From: Dyadobacter sp. CY356
GTDB taxonomy: Bacteria; Bacteroidota; Bacteroidia; Cytophagales; Spirosomataceae
Assembly: GCF_021440195.1 (NCBI RefSeq)
Contig: NZ_JAJTSZ010000011.1
Span: 124,001 to 188,000, forward strand
Reading direction: 5' to 3'
DNA: 64,000 nt
Under the pieces are notes generated by a model. The model ran no database searches and was not told where the DNA came from. It saw only the letters and a program-made list of their open reading frames with translations. Position 1 is the first letter of the stretch. Every line of letters begins with the position of its first letter. The position numbers and the translations under genes were made by a program. Below, piece after piece: positions 8,522-15,571 of this stretch.

Positions 8522-8547
8522 TGACGTTTTTTATCTAAAAAACGTCA
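8522..8547. promoter_or_regulatory. Inverted repeat upstream of acetoacetyl-CoA synthetase
   Basis: Perfect 11-bp arms TGACGTTTTTT / AAAAAACGTCA around ATCT, ending 36 bp before the ATG. It has no T run after it on the plus strand, so an operator or 5'-UTR hairpin is more likely than a terminator. No regulator could be matched to it. Confidence 0.4.
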
Positions 8548-8583
8548 GTTATTACCCGATATTCATTAAATTTTGCATGTCCT

Positions 8584-10533
8584 ATGCCAACGAATACTCA
8601 GTTACAACCACTTTGGAAACCAGGCAAAAAATTAACGGAACAGTCTAATCTCAAAAAATACATGGATTGGCTTTTCGTAAAAAAAGGACTTTATTTTCGT
8701 GGATATCATGATTTATGGGAATGGTCGGTGACGGATCTGGAAGATTTCTGGGAAAGTCTCTGGCAATATTTTCATATCAAATCGCATGATATTTATCTGG
8801 AAGTTTTGCGCAGGCCAAAAAAGGGAATGATTGGTACACAATGGTTTAGAAGATCAAGCCTTAATTATGCCGAACACATTTTCAGAAATAAAACAAAGGA
8901 TCATCCTGCCATACTTTTTCAATCTGAAACACAAGGATTAACAAAAATTTCCTGGGAAGAGCTTGAATTGCAGGTAGCTGCTGTTTCAACATGGCTTCGT
9001 CAGCGGGGTGTTCGGCCGGGAGACAGGGTAGCGGCGGTTTTGCCAAATATCCCTCAGGCGGTTGTAGGATTTTTGGCTGTTAATGCAATCGGCGCGGTCT
9101 GGTCCAGCTGCTCGCCGGATTTTGGAAAAGCAGGAATTGTAGAGCGGCTCTCTCAAATTGAACCCAAAGTATTGTTTGTTACCGATGGATATCATTACAA
9201 CGGAAAAACCTTCGACACTACGGCGACAACCATGGAGCTTGGATCTTCTCTGCCGTCCGTAAAAGATATTGTCATGATTTCCAACATCGATTCCCGGTCA
9301 AAACCCGAAGGTATCAGATCCTGGGAAGATATTTTACATTTACCCAATTTTGGAATTGATTTTGAAGCCGTTCCCTTTGAGCATCCGATCTGGGTTTTAT
9401 ATTCTTCCGGAACCACGGGGAAACCGAAAGCGATCACGCACAGTGTTGGTGGCTGTTTACTGGAACATTTGAAGATATTAGCAATTCACCAAAACGTAAA
9501 ACCTGGCGACCGCTATTTCTGGTATTCTACCACCGGCTGGATGATGTGGAATTTTGCCCTGGGCTCCATGTTATGCGGAGCGACGTTGGTGCTGTATGAT
9601 GGTTCCCCCGCATTTCCAGGTACTCAGGTATTATGGACATTAGCAGAACGTGCGAAAATCACACATTTTGGAAGCGGTGCAGCTTATTTTATCAATTGTA
9701 TGAAAAGCGGCACGACTGTTCCTGTTGAGAAACTTTCGCATCTGGAAACCATCGGGTCCACAGGTTCTCCGCTTCCGCCGGATGTTTACGAATGGATTTA
9801 TCAACATGTGAAAAAAGAAGTATGGCTAATTTCGCTGAGCGGCGGAACGGATATTTGCAGTGCTTTTGTCGGTGGAAATCCGATGGAACCCGTTTATCCG
9901 GGAGAAATTCAAAGCCGTGCATTGGGGGCGAAAGTTGAAGCTTTTGATGAAAACGGAAATTCCGTTATTGAAGAGTTGGGAGAAATGGTCATATCTCAGC
10001 CAATGCCCTCTATGCCGATTTATTTCTGGAATGATGAAGATAATGAGCGTTATGAAAGCAGCTATTTTGAAACCTATCCAAACGTCTGGCGCCATGGCGA
10101 CTGGATCAAAATCACATCCAGAGGTTCCGTTATCATTTACGGAAGGTCAGACGCAACCTTAAACCGTGATGGAATCCGGATCGGTACTTCCGAAATTTAC
10201 AGCGCGGTTGAAAGTCTTCCTGAAATTAAAGACAGTCTGGTCGTTTATCTTGAAAAGGAAGATGGTGGAGGGTTTATGCCTTTATTTGTTGTTTTGGAAG
10301 AAAATAAAAAATTAACCGAAACATTAAAAGAGGAAATCAAGCATGCGTTAAGAACGCAATACAGTCCACGTCATGTACCTGATACCATCGAAGCGGTTGC
10401 CGCCATTCCCTATACGATCAATGGAAAAAAGATGGAAGCACCGGTTAAGAAAATACTGATGGGTATGGATCCCGCAAAAGCGGTCAGTAAGGATACAATG
10501 CGGAATCCTGAGGCTTTGGATGGGTTTGTTTGA
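8584..10533 (+). CDS. Acetoacetate--CoA ligase (acetoacetyl-CoA synthetase)
   Basis: ATP-dependent activation of acetoacetate (or related 3-keto acids) to the CoA thioester, via an acyl-AMP intermediate, in the cytoplasm. ANL superfamily: P-loop YSSGTTGKPKAITHS near residue 275, adenylate-binding region STTGWMMWNF, hinge YGRSDATLNRDGIRIG and the C-terminal catalytic Lys in TINGKKMEAPVKK. The N-terminal segment PLWKPGKKLTEQSNLKKYMDWL and the 649-aa length distinguish it from acetyl-CoA synthetase. It stands alone; the neighbours do not form a ketone-body operon. Confidence 0.92.
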   Translation: MPTNTQLQPLWKPGKKLTEQSNLKKYMDWLFVKKGLYFRGYHDLWEWSVTDLEDFWESLWQYFHIKSHDIYLEVLRRPKKGMIGTQWFRRSSLNYAEHIFRNKTKDHPAILFQSETQGLTKISWEELELQVAAVSTWLRQRGVRPGDRVAAVLPNIPQAVVGFLAVNAIGAVWSSCSPDFGKAGIVERLSQIEPKVLFVTDGYHYNGKTFDTTATTMELGSSLPSVKDIVMISNIDSRSKPEGIRSWEDILHLPNFGIDFEAVPFEHPIWVLYSSGTTGKPKAITHSVGGCLLEHLKILAIHQNVKPGDRYFWYSTTGWMMWNFALGSMLCGATLVLYDGSPAFPGTQVLWTLAERAKITHFGSGAAYFINCMKSGTTVPVEKLSHLETIGSTGSPLPPDVYEWIYQHVKKEVWLISLSGGTDICSAFVGGNPMEPVYPGEIQSRALGAKVEAFDENGNSVIEELGEMVISQPMPSMPIYFWNDEDNERYESSYFETYPNVWRHGDWIKITSRGSVIIYGRSDATLNRDGIRIGTSEIYSAVESLPEIKDSLVVYLEKEDGGGFMPLFVVLEENKKLTETLKEEIKHALRTQYSPRHVPDTIEAVAAIPYTINGKKMEAPVKKILMGMDPAKAVSKDTMRNPEALDGFV

Positions 10534-10539
10534 AAGTTA

Positions 10540-10977
10540 TTAAGTTTCGTAAATATTGGTGCTGTCTTTAACAATGGTCCATTTGTCTTTTGATTTAATT
10601 AAAAAATAATGGGCCCAGACACCTTCGTTTGGTATACGAAGCGTAACCCTGCATGAGGAGGGAGTATAGTTTTTAATCTCATAAAAAACGAACAAAGTGT
10701 CTTTTACGGTTGGTTTTTCCTCGGAATGATCATCATAATAAAAGCCTCTCGGTGGTTTTAAGTCAGACATTGATTTTATAGATATAGGTACCGCTCTTTT
10801 TCTATAACTATCTATAAAATAATTATTTAACATAGAGTCCGCAATAGATGTTTCTATAATAGCGGTACTGTCAGAGGGGGATTTTTTAGCATCGTCTTGA
10901 CTTTGACAGGAAAAGATAATTATTGTAAGAAATACAATGTATATCCAATTTTCATAAAAAAATTTATCTGATTTCAT
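10540..10977 (-). CDS. Small lipoprotein, paralogue of the one at 12615-13037
   Basis: A 145-aa hypothetical protein. The N-terminal hydrophobic stretch ends in a lipobox-like IIFSC, so lipidation and export are predicted. The C-terminal half (GFYYDD, KDTLFVFYEIKNYTPSS, FLIKSKDKWTIVKDSTN) closely parallels the protein encoded at 12615-13037, showing a duplication within the locus. I do not recognise a characterised family. By position it is the last gene of the minus-strand accessory cluster. A role as accessory or immunity protein to the metallopeptidase-like lipoprotein is conjecture. Confidence 0.75.
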   Translation of the reverse strand: MKSDKFFYENWIYIVFLTIIIFSCQSQDDAKKSPSDSTAIIETSIADSMLNNYFIDSYRKRAVPISIKSMSDLKPPRGFYYDDHSEEKPTVKDTLFVFYEIKNYTPSSCRVTLRIPNEGVWAHYFLIKSKDKWTIVKDSTNIYET

Positions 10978-11023
10978 TGCCGCTTTTGGAACAGTTTATT
11001 TAACGTTATATAAAGCTATTCAA

Positions 11024-11653
11024 TTAATTAAATCGTTTCCCAACCGAAATAGACAAGTTTGTTATTACATCGCCATTCGTATCAGCCTGGAAATTTGCAG
11101 TAGCTCCCAGGAATAAAGATTTTCCAATGGAATGGTTATAAAATAATTCCGGTGATACTCCAATAGCATAAGTCTTTTGTGGCGAGGTGTTTATAATATA
11201 TGTTGCCGGATAAGGAATACCAGTTGTTTTTGGATCGAAAATAATAAATAATTGGTCAAAATAAGATGAAGATTGATAACGCAAAATGCCATCAATTTTT
11301 AAACCTAACTCGTTTCTTTTTGTCTTTATAAAATTATATCCAAGGCCAACAGAAGTCTGAATCCCCCCGGCAGTATATCGAAAAGAATGATCCAGAACCG
11401 TACCGTCGGATTGTGTGGTGCTACTACGAAGTGAACCATCATGAATAGATGCTCCCACTGAAATAGACCAGACTAGTTTTTTTCTAAAATATTTACCATA
11501 GGTAATTTTTTGTGAAATTCCTTTCATATCTCCTGTTCCGTGTGTGCTCCGTCCCGCGGTTATACTTGCGTATTTAGTAAACTGATTTGGGTTGGTTTGG
11601 GCATATAATGTCTGAGACAGACAGATTATAATCAATAAGTATAATACTCTCAT
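11024..11653 (-). CDS. Predicted outer-membrane beta-barrel protein, copy 1
   Basis: The 209-aa product has a signal peptide (MRVLYLLIIICLSQTLYAQ) and alternating amphipathic segments ending in SISVGKRFN, the pattern of small outer-membrane barrels. It is clearly homologous to the neighbouring 11668-12300 product: both have GRxxxGxGDxxG, KFF/KYFRKKLxWSxxxGxxIHDGS, FRYQSSS and NTSPQ(K/R)TYxxG in the same order, so this is a tandem duplication. The two genes lie 14 bp apart. No substrate or channel function can be inferred. Confidence 0.78.
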   Translation of the reverse strand: MRVLYLLIIICLSQTLYAQTNPNQFTKYASITAGRSTHGTGDMKGISQKITYGKYFRKKLVWSISVGASIHDGSLRSSTTQSDGTVLDHSFRYTAGGIQTSVGLGYNFIKTKRNELGLKIDGILRYQSSSYFDQLFIIFDPKTTGIPYPATYIINTSPQKTYAIGVSPELFYNHSIGKSLFLGATANFQADTNGDVITNLSISVGKRFN

Positions 11654-11667
11654 AAAATAAATGTGTG

Positions 11668-12300
11668 TTAAAACCTTCTTCCAATCGTAAATGCCAATTG
11701 AGGGAAAATGGTATCTCCATTCGTATCCAATTGCAAACCAGTTACTAATCCAAGAATTATTTTTTGCTTAATGGTGTAACTGGCAAAAAGCTGTGAGATC
11801 CCGCCGACGGAATAAGTTCGTTGCGGGGAGGTATTTTCATTGATAAAGACGGGTACGGGTAAGCCTGTTGCAATAGGGAATAACATGGTTACGTCATCCG
11901 GAACTGATGAAGACTGATAACGAAAAAGTCCGCCAATTCGAATTCCTGCATCCCAAGATTTTGTTCGAAAAAAATGGTAACCTATTTTCCCGACCAGTTG
12001 AGCACCCGAGGTGGTATATCGATAAGACAAATCATGAACCTCGCCGTTCGCTTCGGTAACTAGTAGAAGATCTGATCCATCATGTATTGTCATTCCCAAT
12101 TCGGCAGACCATGATAATCTTTTTTGAAAAAACTTTTCATACTCTACGCCAAGCATTAAGCCTTGTATATCACCGCTTCCAAGTCTTCCTCTACCAATGT
12201 TGAAGCTAAGCGATTTAGTTGGCAATAATCGAGTACTTTGAGAAATTGCTTGTTGGAAATTGCAGATAAGAAAGAATACGAGAAAGAGATTTTTTTTCAT
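11668..12300 (-). CDS. Predicted outer-membrane beta-barrel protein, copy 2
   Basis: A 210-aa paralogue of the 11024-11653 product. The frame is open to 12348, but the ATG at 12300 gives a signal peptide (MKKNLFLVFFLICNFQQAISQ) and a length equal to its sister. Shared motifs include GRGRLGSGDIQG, SWSAELGMTIHDGSD, FRYQSSS and NTSPQRTYSVGG; it ends in AFTIGRRF, a typical barrel-terminating strand with a final Phe. It probably arose by duplication and may be transcribed with its sister. Confidence 0.78.
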   Translation of the reverse strand: MKKNLFLVFFLICNFQQAISQSTRLLPTKSLSFNIGRGRLGSGDIQGLMLGVEYEKFFQKRLSWSAELGMTIHDGSDLLLVTEANGEVHDLSYRYTTSGAQLVGKIGYHFFRTKSWDAGIRIGGLFRYQSSSVPDDVTMLFPIATGLPVPVFINENTSPQRTYSVGGISQLFASYTIKQKIILGLVTGLQLDTNGDTIFPQLAFTIGRRF

Positions 12301-12359
12301 AGTTTTAGAAAAAGCGAACTGGTCTTTATAGACAAGTTCTGAGTACAAAATTATTTTTC

Positions 12360-12584
12360 TTAAAATTTTCTTTTGAAATTCATATAACTAAGTTGGTATA
12401 GCTGTGTCAAAGGGTCGGTAAATTGAACAGTTGCTTTCCCAAGATCATTATCCCAAGAGCCGTGATTAATGGTATAAGAAAAATTCGGACCTCCATTTGT
12501 AGAAGGTATGCCAATGGTAGAAGTGGAAGATGAGCCTCCAGGCTTTAGATGGGTTTTTGTAACATATAACCTTGCAGTCGGGGT
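12360..12584 (-). pseudogene. C-terminal remnant of an unidentified gene
   Basis: A 74-codon open frame with protein-like composition (segments such as LKPGGSSSTSTIGIPST, FSYTINHGSWDNDLG and QFTDPLTQLYQLSY) ends in TAA but has no start. It is preceded in frame by two consecutive TGA codons at 12585-12590, and its only ATG is six codons before the stop. It looks like the tail of a longer gene lost by deletion or rearrangement. I do not recognise the family. Confidence 0.45.
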
Positions 12585-12603
12585 TCATCAAGCCGACTGC
12601 AAG
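12571..12603 (-). terminator. Hairpin after the 12615-13037 lipoprotein gene
   Basis: Perfect 11-bp arms (CTTGCAGTCGG / CCGACTGCAAG) with an 11-nt loop, starting 11 bp beyond the stop codon on the minus strand. There is no T run, so termination efficiency is doubtful; it also overlaps the upstream end of the gene remnant. Confidence 0.45.
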
Positions 12604-12614
12604 ATTATTACTAT

Positions 12615-13037
12615 TTATGTCAAGTACATATTTGTGCTATCTTTAACCACTTTCCATTGGTCTTTTGATTTTATTAAAAAGAATTGGATGTATAACCCCC
12701 GTCCAGGTATGATAAGCTGGACTCTAGATGAAGAGGGAGTATAGCTTTTAATATCTTGAAAGATAAAAAGAGTATCTGTCATATCGTAATGGCCTTTTCG
12801 GTAGTCCCTAAAATAAAATCCCTTTTTTAGATTCATAAGTTTTATAGGTTTTACATATATGGGTATTTTCTCCTTTTTATAAAAATTTAAAAATTTATAA
12901 TTTAGTACAGAATCTAAAAGAGCTGCACTTACAATCATTTCGCTGTCTTGCTTGTATGTATTTTTAGAATTATTCTCTTCGTTTTTACAAGAAAATAGAA
13001 CCAAATGGCAGAGTATTACCAATAATTTATTTTTCAT
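12615..13037 (-). CDS. Small lipoprotein coupled to the metallopeptidase-like lipoprotein
   Basis: A 140-aa lipoprotein. The frame extends to 13058, but the ATG at 13037 gives a clean lipoprotein signal (MKNKLLVILCHLVLFSC) and starts 4 bp after the TGA of the upstream gene, implying translational coupling. Its C-terminal half (GFYFRDY, TDTLFIFQDIKSYTPSSSRV, FFLIKSKDQWKVVKDSTN) is closely related to the 10540-10977 protein. The family is unknown to me. Its position directly behind a toxin-like peptidase domain is where an immunity gene would sit, but nothing in the sequence proves that. Confidence 0.78.
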   Translation of the reverse strand: MKNKLLVILCHLVLFSCKNEENNSKNTYKQDSEMIVSAALLDSVLNYKFLNFYKKEKIPIYVKPIKLMNLKKGFYFRDYRKGHYDMTDTLFIFQDIKSYTPSSSRVQLIIPGRGLYIQFFLIKSKDQWKVVKDSTNMYLT

Positions 13038-13041
13038 AATG

Positions 13042-14505
13042 TCATTTTGGACGTCCATAAAGTTTTATAAATATGTTATCTGCATTAGTTTTATCAACAG
13101 ATACTCCAAAGACTTGAAGTTCAAAGGCATCACCCATTTCTGTATTAAATTCTAATGCGGAAAGATTACTACCATAATGAACATATTCATGGAGAAGAGT
13201 AACAGCCAATAAGAAGGCGGTTGCTTTTCTCGTGGATTCATAAGTGGCCTTCTCTAATCCAAGAACATAATCCTTATCTATTCTTACTACGTTTGGTTCA
13301 TATGCATTAAACTTCCCATATTGCTTCTTCCCATATATATCGACTAAGTGAACTATTGTTATTGATGGTCCACTGCCAAAAGTCAAATGAGACAATATCT
13401 GATCTTGACTTAATCCTGTCCAGTCTTTTAAACCCGTCATTATCTTAGGATCGTCAACTACCATTGATTTAATATTTTTGAACATTTCCGTAAACCTTGG
13501 ATAAGCGGTCTGATCAGTATTAGACATAACATATTGGCCGACAGCCGAGTATAAGGTTAAGTTTGAGTTGGGATTAATAACAGTAACTGGCGTCAGAGTT
13601 GTACCGCATGGCAATGCTTGATTAGTCCCTACCGAAGTTCCAGGAGCAATGTTTGGATTGCAGTTCAAAAGGTAATTTCCTCCAATAGTATTCCCTCCTC
13701 CTCCATTCAGACTTCCCGTATAAGTAGTTCCGTCACCAGTTCCGCCTGAACCATTGACAGGAACAACCGGATCAGTAATTAATGTTACAGTAAAACAAAC
13801 ATATGGAGCACAAATTTCGCACATATCGCAATTGTTTTTATCCTGGCAGGTACAAGTTGCGTTTGATCTCATGTTCATACATTTGGTGGATGTTGTGGAA
13901 GCACTTACTTTCCCACTTTTTAAATCCTTGGAATTTACAACGTTATAGGGCTGAATGGAACCATTCTTTTCATATCTATAAACTTTAATAAATTCTCCTT
14001 CCCAATTCCGCACTAGAATATCACCCGTGTATATATTCCTGTTCCCATAAAACCATGAAGAATCTGGCATTAGCGTTACCCATTCTGTTCTTACAGATTT
14101 TTGCTTATCCTTATAAATCATTAAGTAATTCAATTGGTTATACGGAACATAAGCACGTGTTTTCTCATCAACGACTAAATTTAAATTTTCGAATTCCATA
14201 GGAACGATAACAGCTTCTCCAAAAGATATTTTTTTATAGCCAGCTTTGTCCCATTTGAGAGTTTTATTTTTCAAGCTACCTTCTACTGTTCTTTTGTTTT
14301 CTTTTCCCACAGTTGCAGAACTAAAATTTTTATCAAAATAATCTTTTGCTTCTTCGATGGATACTGACATCGAATCCGGAACTTCACTTAAATCACTTTT
14401 TTTAACAACATCGTTTTGATCATCCTGGCAACCTGATAATAACAACATACCAGACACGCAAATAGCCGGAATTAAACGGCAGATGGAGTTGACAAATTTT
14501 TTCAT
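13042..14505 (-). CDS. Lipoprotein with C-terminal HExxH metallopeptidase-like domain (toxin-type)
   Basis: The 487-aa product has a lipoprotein signal (lipobox LLLSGC, Cys26). Residues ~40-200 form a polar N-terminal region. A Cys-cluster follows near 210-240 (CTCQDKNNCDMCEIC), then a Gly/Asn/Thr-rich linker. The C-terminal domain has GLSQDQILSHLTFGSGP and LLHEYVHYG, with His439, Glu440 and His443 forming HExxH, and EMGDAFELQVFG supplying a possible third zinc ligand (Glu456 or Glu462). This C-terminus resembles, from memory, the polymorphic-toxin metallopeptidase group Tox-MPTase3. A surface zinc peptidase with no toxic role is the alternative. Confidence 0.7.
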   Translation of the reverse strand: MKKFVNSICRLIPAICVSGMLLLSGCQDDQNDVVKKSDLSEVPDSMSVSIEEAKDYFDKNFSSATVGKENKRTVEGSLKNKTLKWDKAGYKKISFGEAVIVPMEFENLNLVVDEKTRAYVPYNQLNYLMIYKDKQKSVRTEWVTLMPDSSWFYGNRNIYTGDILVRNWEGEFIKVYRYEKNGSIQPYNVVNSKDLKSGKVSASTTSTKCMNMRSNATCTCQDKNNCDMCEICAPYVCFTVTLITDPVVPVNGSGGTGDGTTYTGSLNGGGGNTIGGNYLLNCNPNIAPGTSVGTNQALPCGTTLTPVTVINPNSNLTLYSAVGQYVMSNTDQTAYPRFTEMFKNIKSMVVDDPKIMTGLKDWTGLSQDQILSHLTFGSGPSITIVHLVDIYGKKQYGKFNAYEPNVVRIDKDYVLGLEKATYESTRKATAFLLAVTLLHEYVHYGSNLSALEFNTEMGDAFELQVFGVSVDKTNADNIFIKLYGRPK

Positions 14506-14544
14506 AATTTTGTCTTGGTTTAATTGTAGAAACAGTTGGACTCT

Positions 14545-14597
14545 GCAAAGTCACCTGCTGCCCGTGGGGACCAACCGAAGGGTGAAGGTGGCTTTGC
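14545..14597 (-). ncRNA. Structured 5' leader hairpin of the metallopeptidase-lipoprotein gene
   Basis: Twelve-bp arms GCAAAGTCACCT and AGGTGGCTTTGC pair with one mismatch (a potential G-U pair in one transcript orientation) around a 29-nt G/C-rich loop. The element begins almost exactly where transcription should start from the promoter at 14604-14634 and lies 40 bp before the ATG at 14505. It could be a regulatory leader, an mRNA-stabilising structure or a dispersed intergenic repeat; no known riboswitch class is recognised. Confidence 0.4.
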
Positions 14598-14603
14598 TTC
14601 TTG

Positions 14604-14634
14604 TAAACGTAAAGCTTAAAAGGTGGCCTGTCAA
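14604..14634 (-). promoter_or_regulatory. Promoter of the accessory lipoprotein locus
   Basis: On the minus strand TTGACA is followed after about 20 bp by TACGTTTA, close to the Bacteroidota -33/-7 pair (TTTG/TAnnTTTG). It would start the transcript at the foot of the leader hairpin. Confidence 0.4.
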
Positions 14635-14665
14635 TAGCCAAGTAGCTTTCTCAACATAAGTTGAT

Positions 14666-15271
14666 TCATGTACCTACATTAATTTTTGCAGCGTTTTTGT
14701 AAGCCTTCCAGGCAAATTCTCTTCGAATGCGAGAAAGATGAGTAGGTGTAATTCCCAGATAACTGGCAATGTGCTGCATTTTAACTCGATTGGCAATATG
14801 CCGGTGTGTTTCTATGAAATCTTCATAACGTTTGTAAGCTGTCTGCATGTGAGAACCATAAAGACGTTTTTCTGATATATGCAGATAACTTTGAAGAAGA
14901 TGAAAGGCTGGTTGATAAAGCTCAGGGAATTCTTCCATTAAGGTTTGGTAGTCTTCTCTGGTTATTTGATAAAGTATTACCGGAGTACAGGTTTCAATAT
15001 ATTCAGGTGACGGATTGCCATTCAAAAAGCTTTCTGTCGAAAAAATCGGGCTTTCTTCCGCAGCAAAACAATTTGTCCATTGCATTTCCAGCGACTGATA
15101 ATAGCAACGAACAACGCCTTCTTTTATAAAATATAAATTTTGCTGGTATTGACCGGGAGAAAGAATCGTTTCTGATTCTGCTAATTTTTTGACGGTAATT
15201 TTGGAAAGAATTGCTTCAAGTGCTGATGGACTAGCAAAATTTTGCAGGTCGTAGTTTAAAAGTTTTAACAT
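14666..15271 (-). CDS. Crp/Fnr-family transcriptional regulator
   Basis: A 201-aa regulator with an N-terminal cyclic-nucleotide-binding-type beta-roll (residues ~15-120; ILSPGQYQQNLYFIKEGVVRCYY) and a C-terminal winged helix (MQHIASYLGITPTHLSRIRREF). The roll lacks the Arg-Ser cAMP phosphate-binding motif of Crp, so the effector may differ or be absent, as in many Bacteroidota Crp-like proteins. It lies upstream of the lipoprotein locus in the same orientation, with 160 bp between; whether it controls that locus is unknown. Confidence 0.88.
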   Translation of the reverse strand: MLKLLNYDLQNFASPSALEAILSKITVKKLAESETILSPGQYQQNLYFIKEGVVRCYYQSLEMQWTNCFAAEESPIFSTESFLNGNPSPEYIETCTPVILYQITREDYQTLMEEFPELYQPAFHLLQSYLHISEKRLYGSHMQTAYKRYEDFIETHRHIANRVKMQHIASYLGITPTHLSRIRREFAWKAYKNAAKINVGT

Positions 15272-15571
15272 CTCGGTATGAGTAGTAAGTGTGGAATTTT
15301 TATTCAGAAGACTTTCATACCGTTGCGTAAAAGTATTTAATTAAAAATCACAAACTGTTACTACAAGTCACCTTTTTTAATCAAATATTGACTATCTCAA
15401 ATTTATTTTTATTGCTTAAAACCGCTAACAGTATTAGTCTTAAAATCATAGAAAACTGCTTTGCCATTATATTTAAAACCAGCACAAGGATTTATCCCGG
15501 CCAATCGTTAGTGACATGTTTATATACTCAAATAAAATTTTAACTTTACTTATTAAAAAAGTAATTTATAA
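15272..15571. other. Divergent intergenic region
   Basis: A+T-rich control region between the divergent Crp-like regulator and S41 protease genes. TAACTTTA at 15541-15548 could be a weak -7 element for the protease. No other structure or gene is seen. Confidence 0.35.

Larger units (their letters stand above)
8211..8583. other. Divergent intergenic region
   Basis: Separates the divergent pseudouridine synthase and acetoacetyl-CoA synthetase genes. It contains the minus-strand -7 element and the inverted repeat at 8522-8547 listed separately. No coding sequence or RNA gene is recognised. Confidence 0.5.

Noticed and set aside
12571..12603. The CTTGCAGTCGG hairpin as an integron attC or transposon end.
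   Set aside because: It lacks the attC core sites and no integrase or transposase is nearby; it is better explained as a 3' hairpin of the lipoprotein gene.
14420..14641. A 73-codon minus-strand ORF over the leader of the metallopeptidase-lipoprotein gene.
   Set aside because: It overlaps the predicted promoter, leader hairpin and the start of the real gene; there is no domain or signal peptide.
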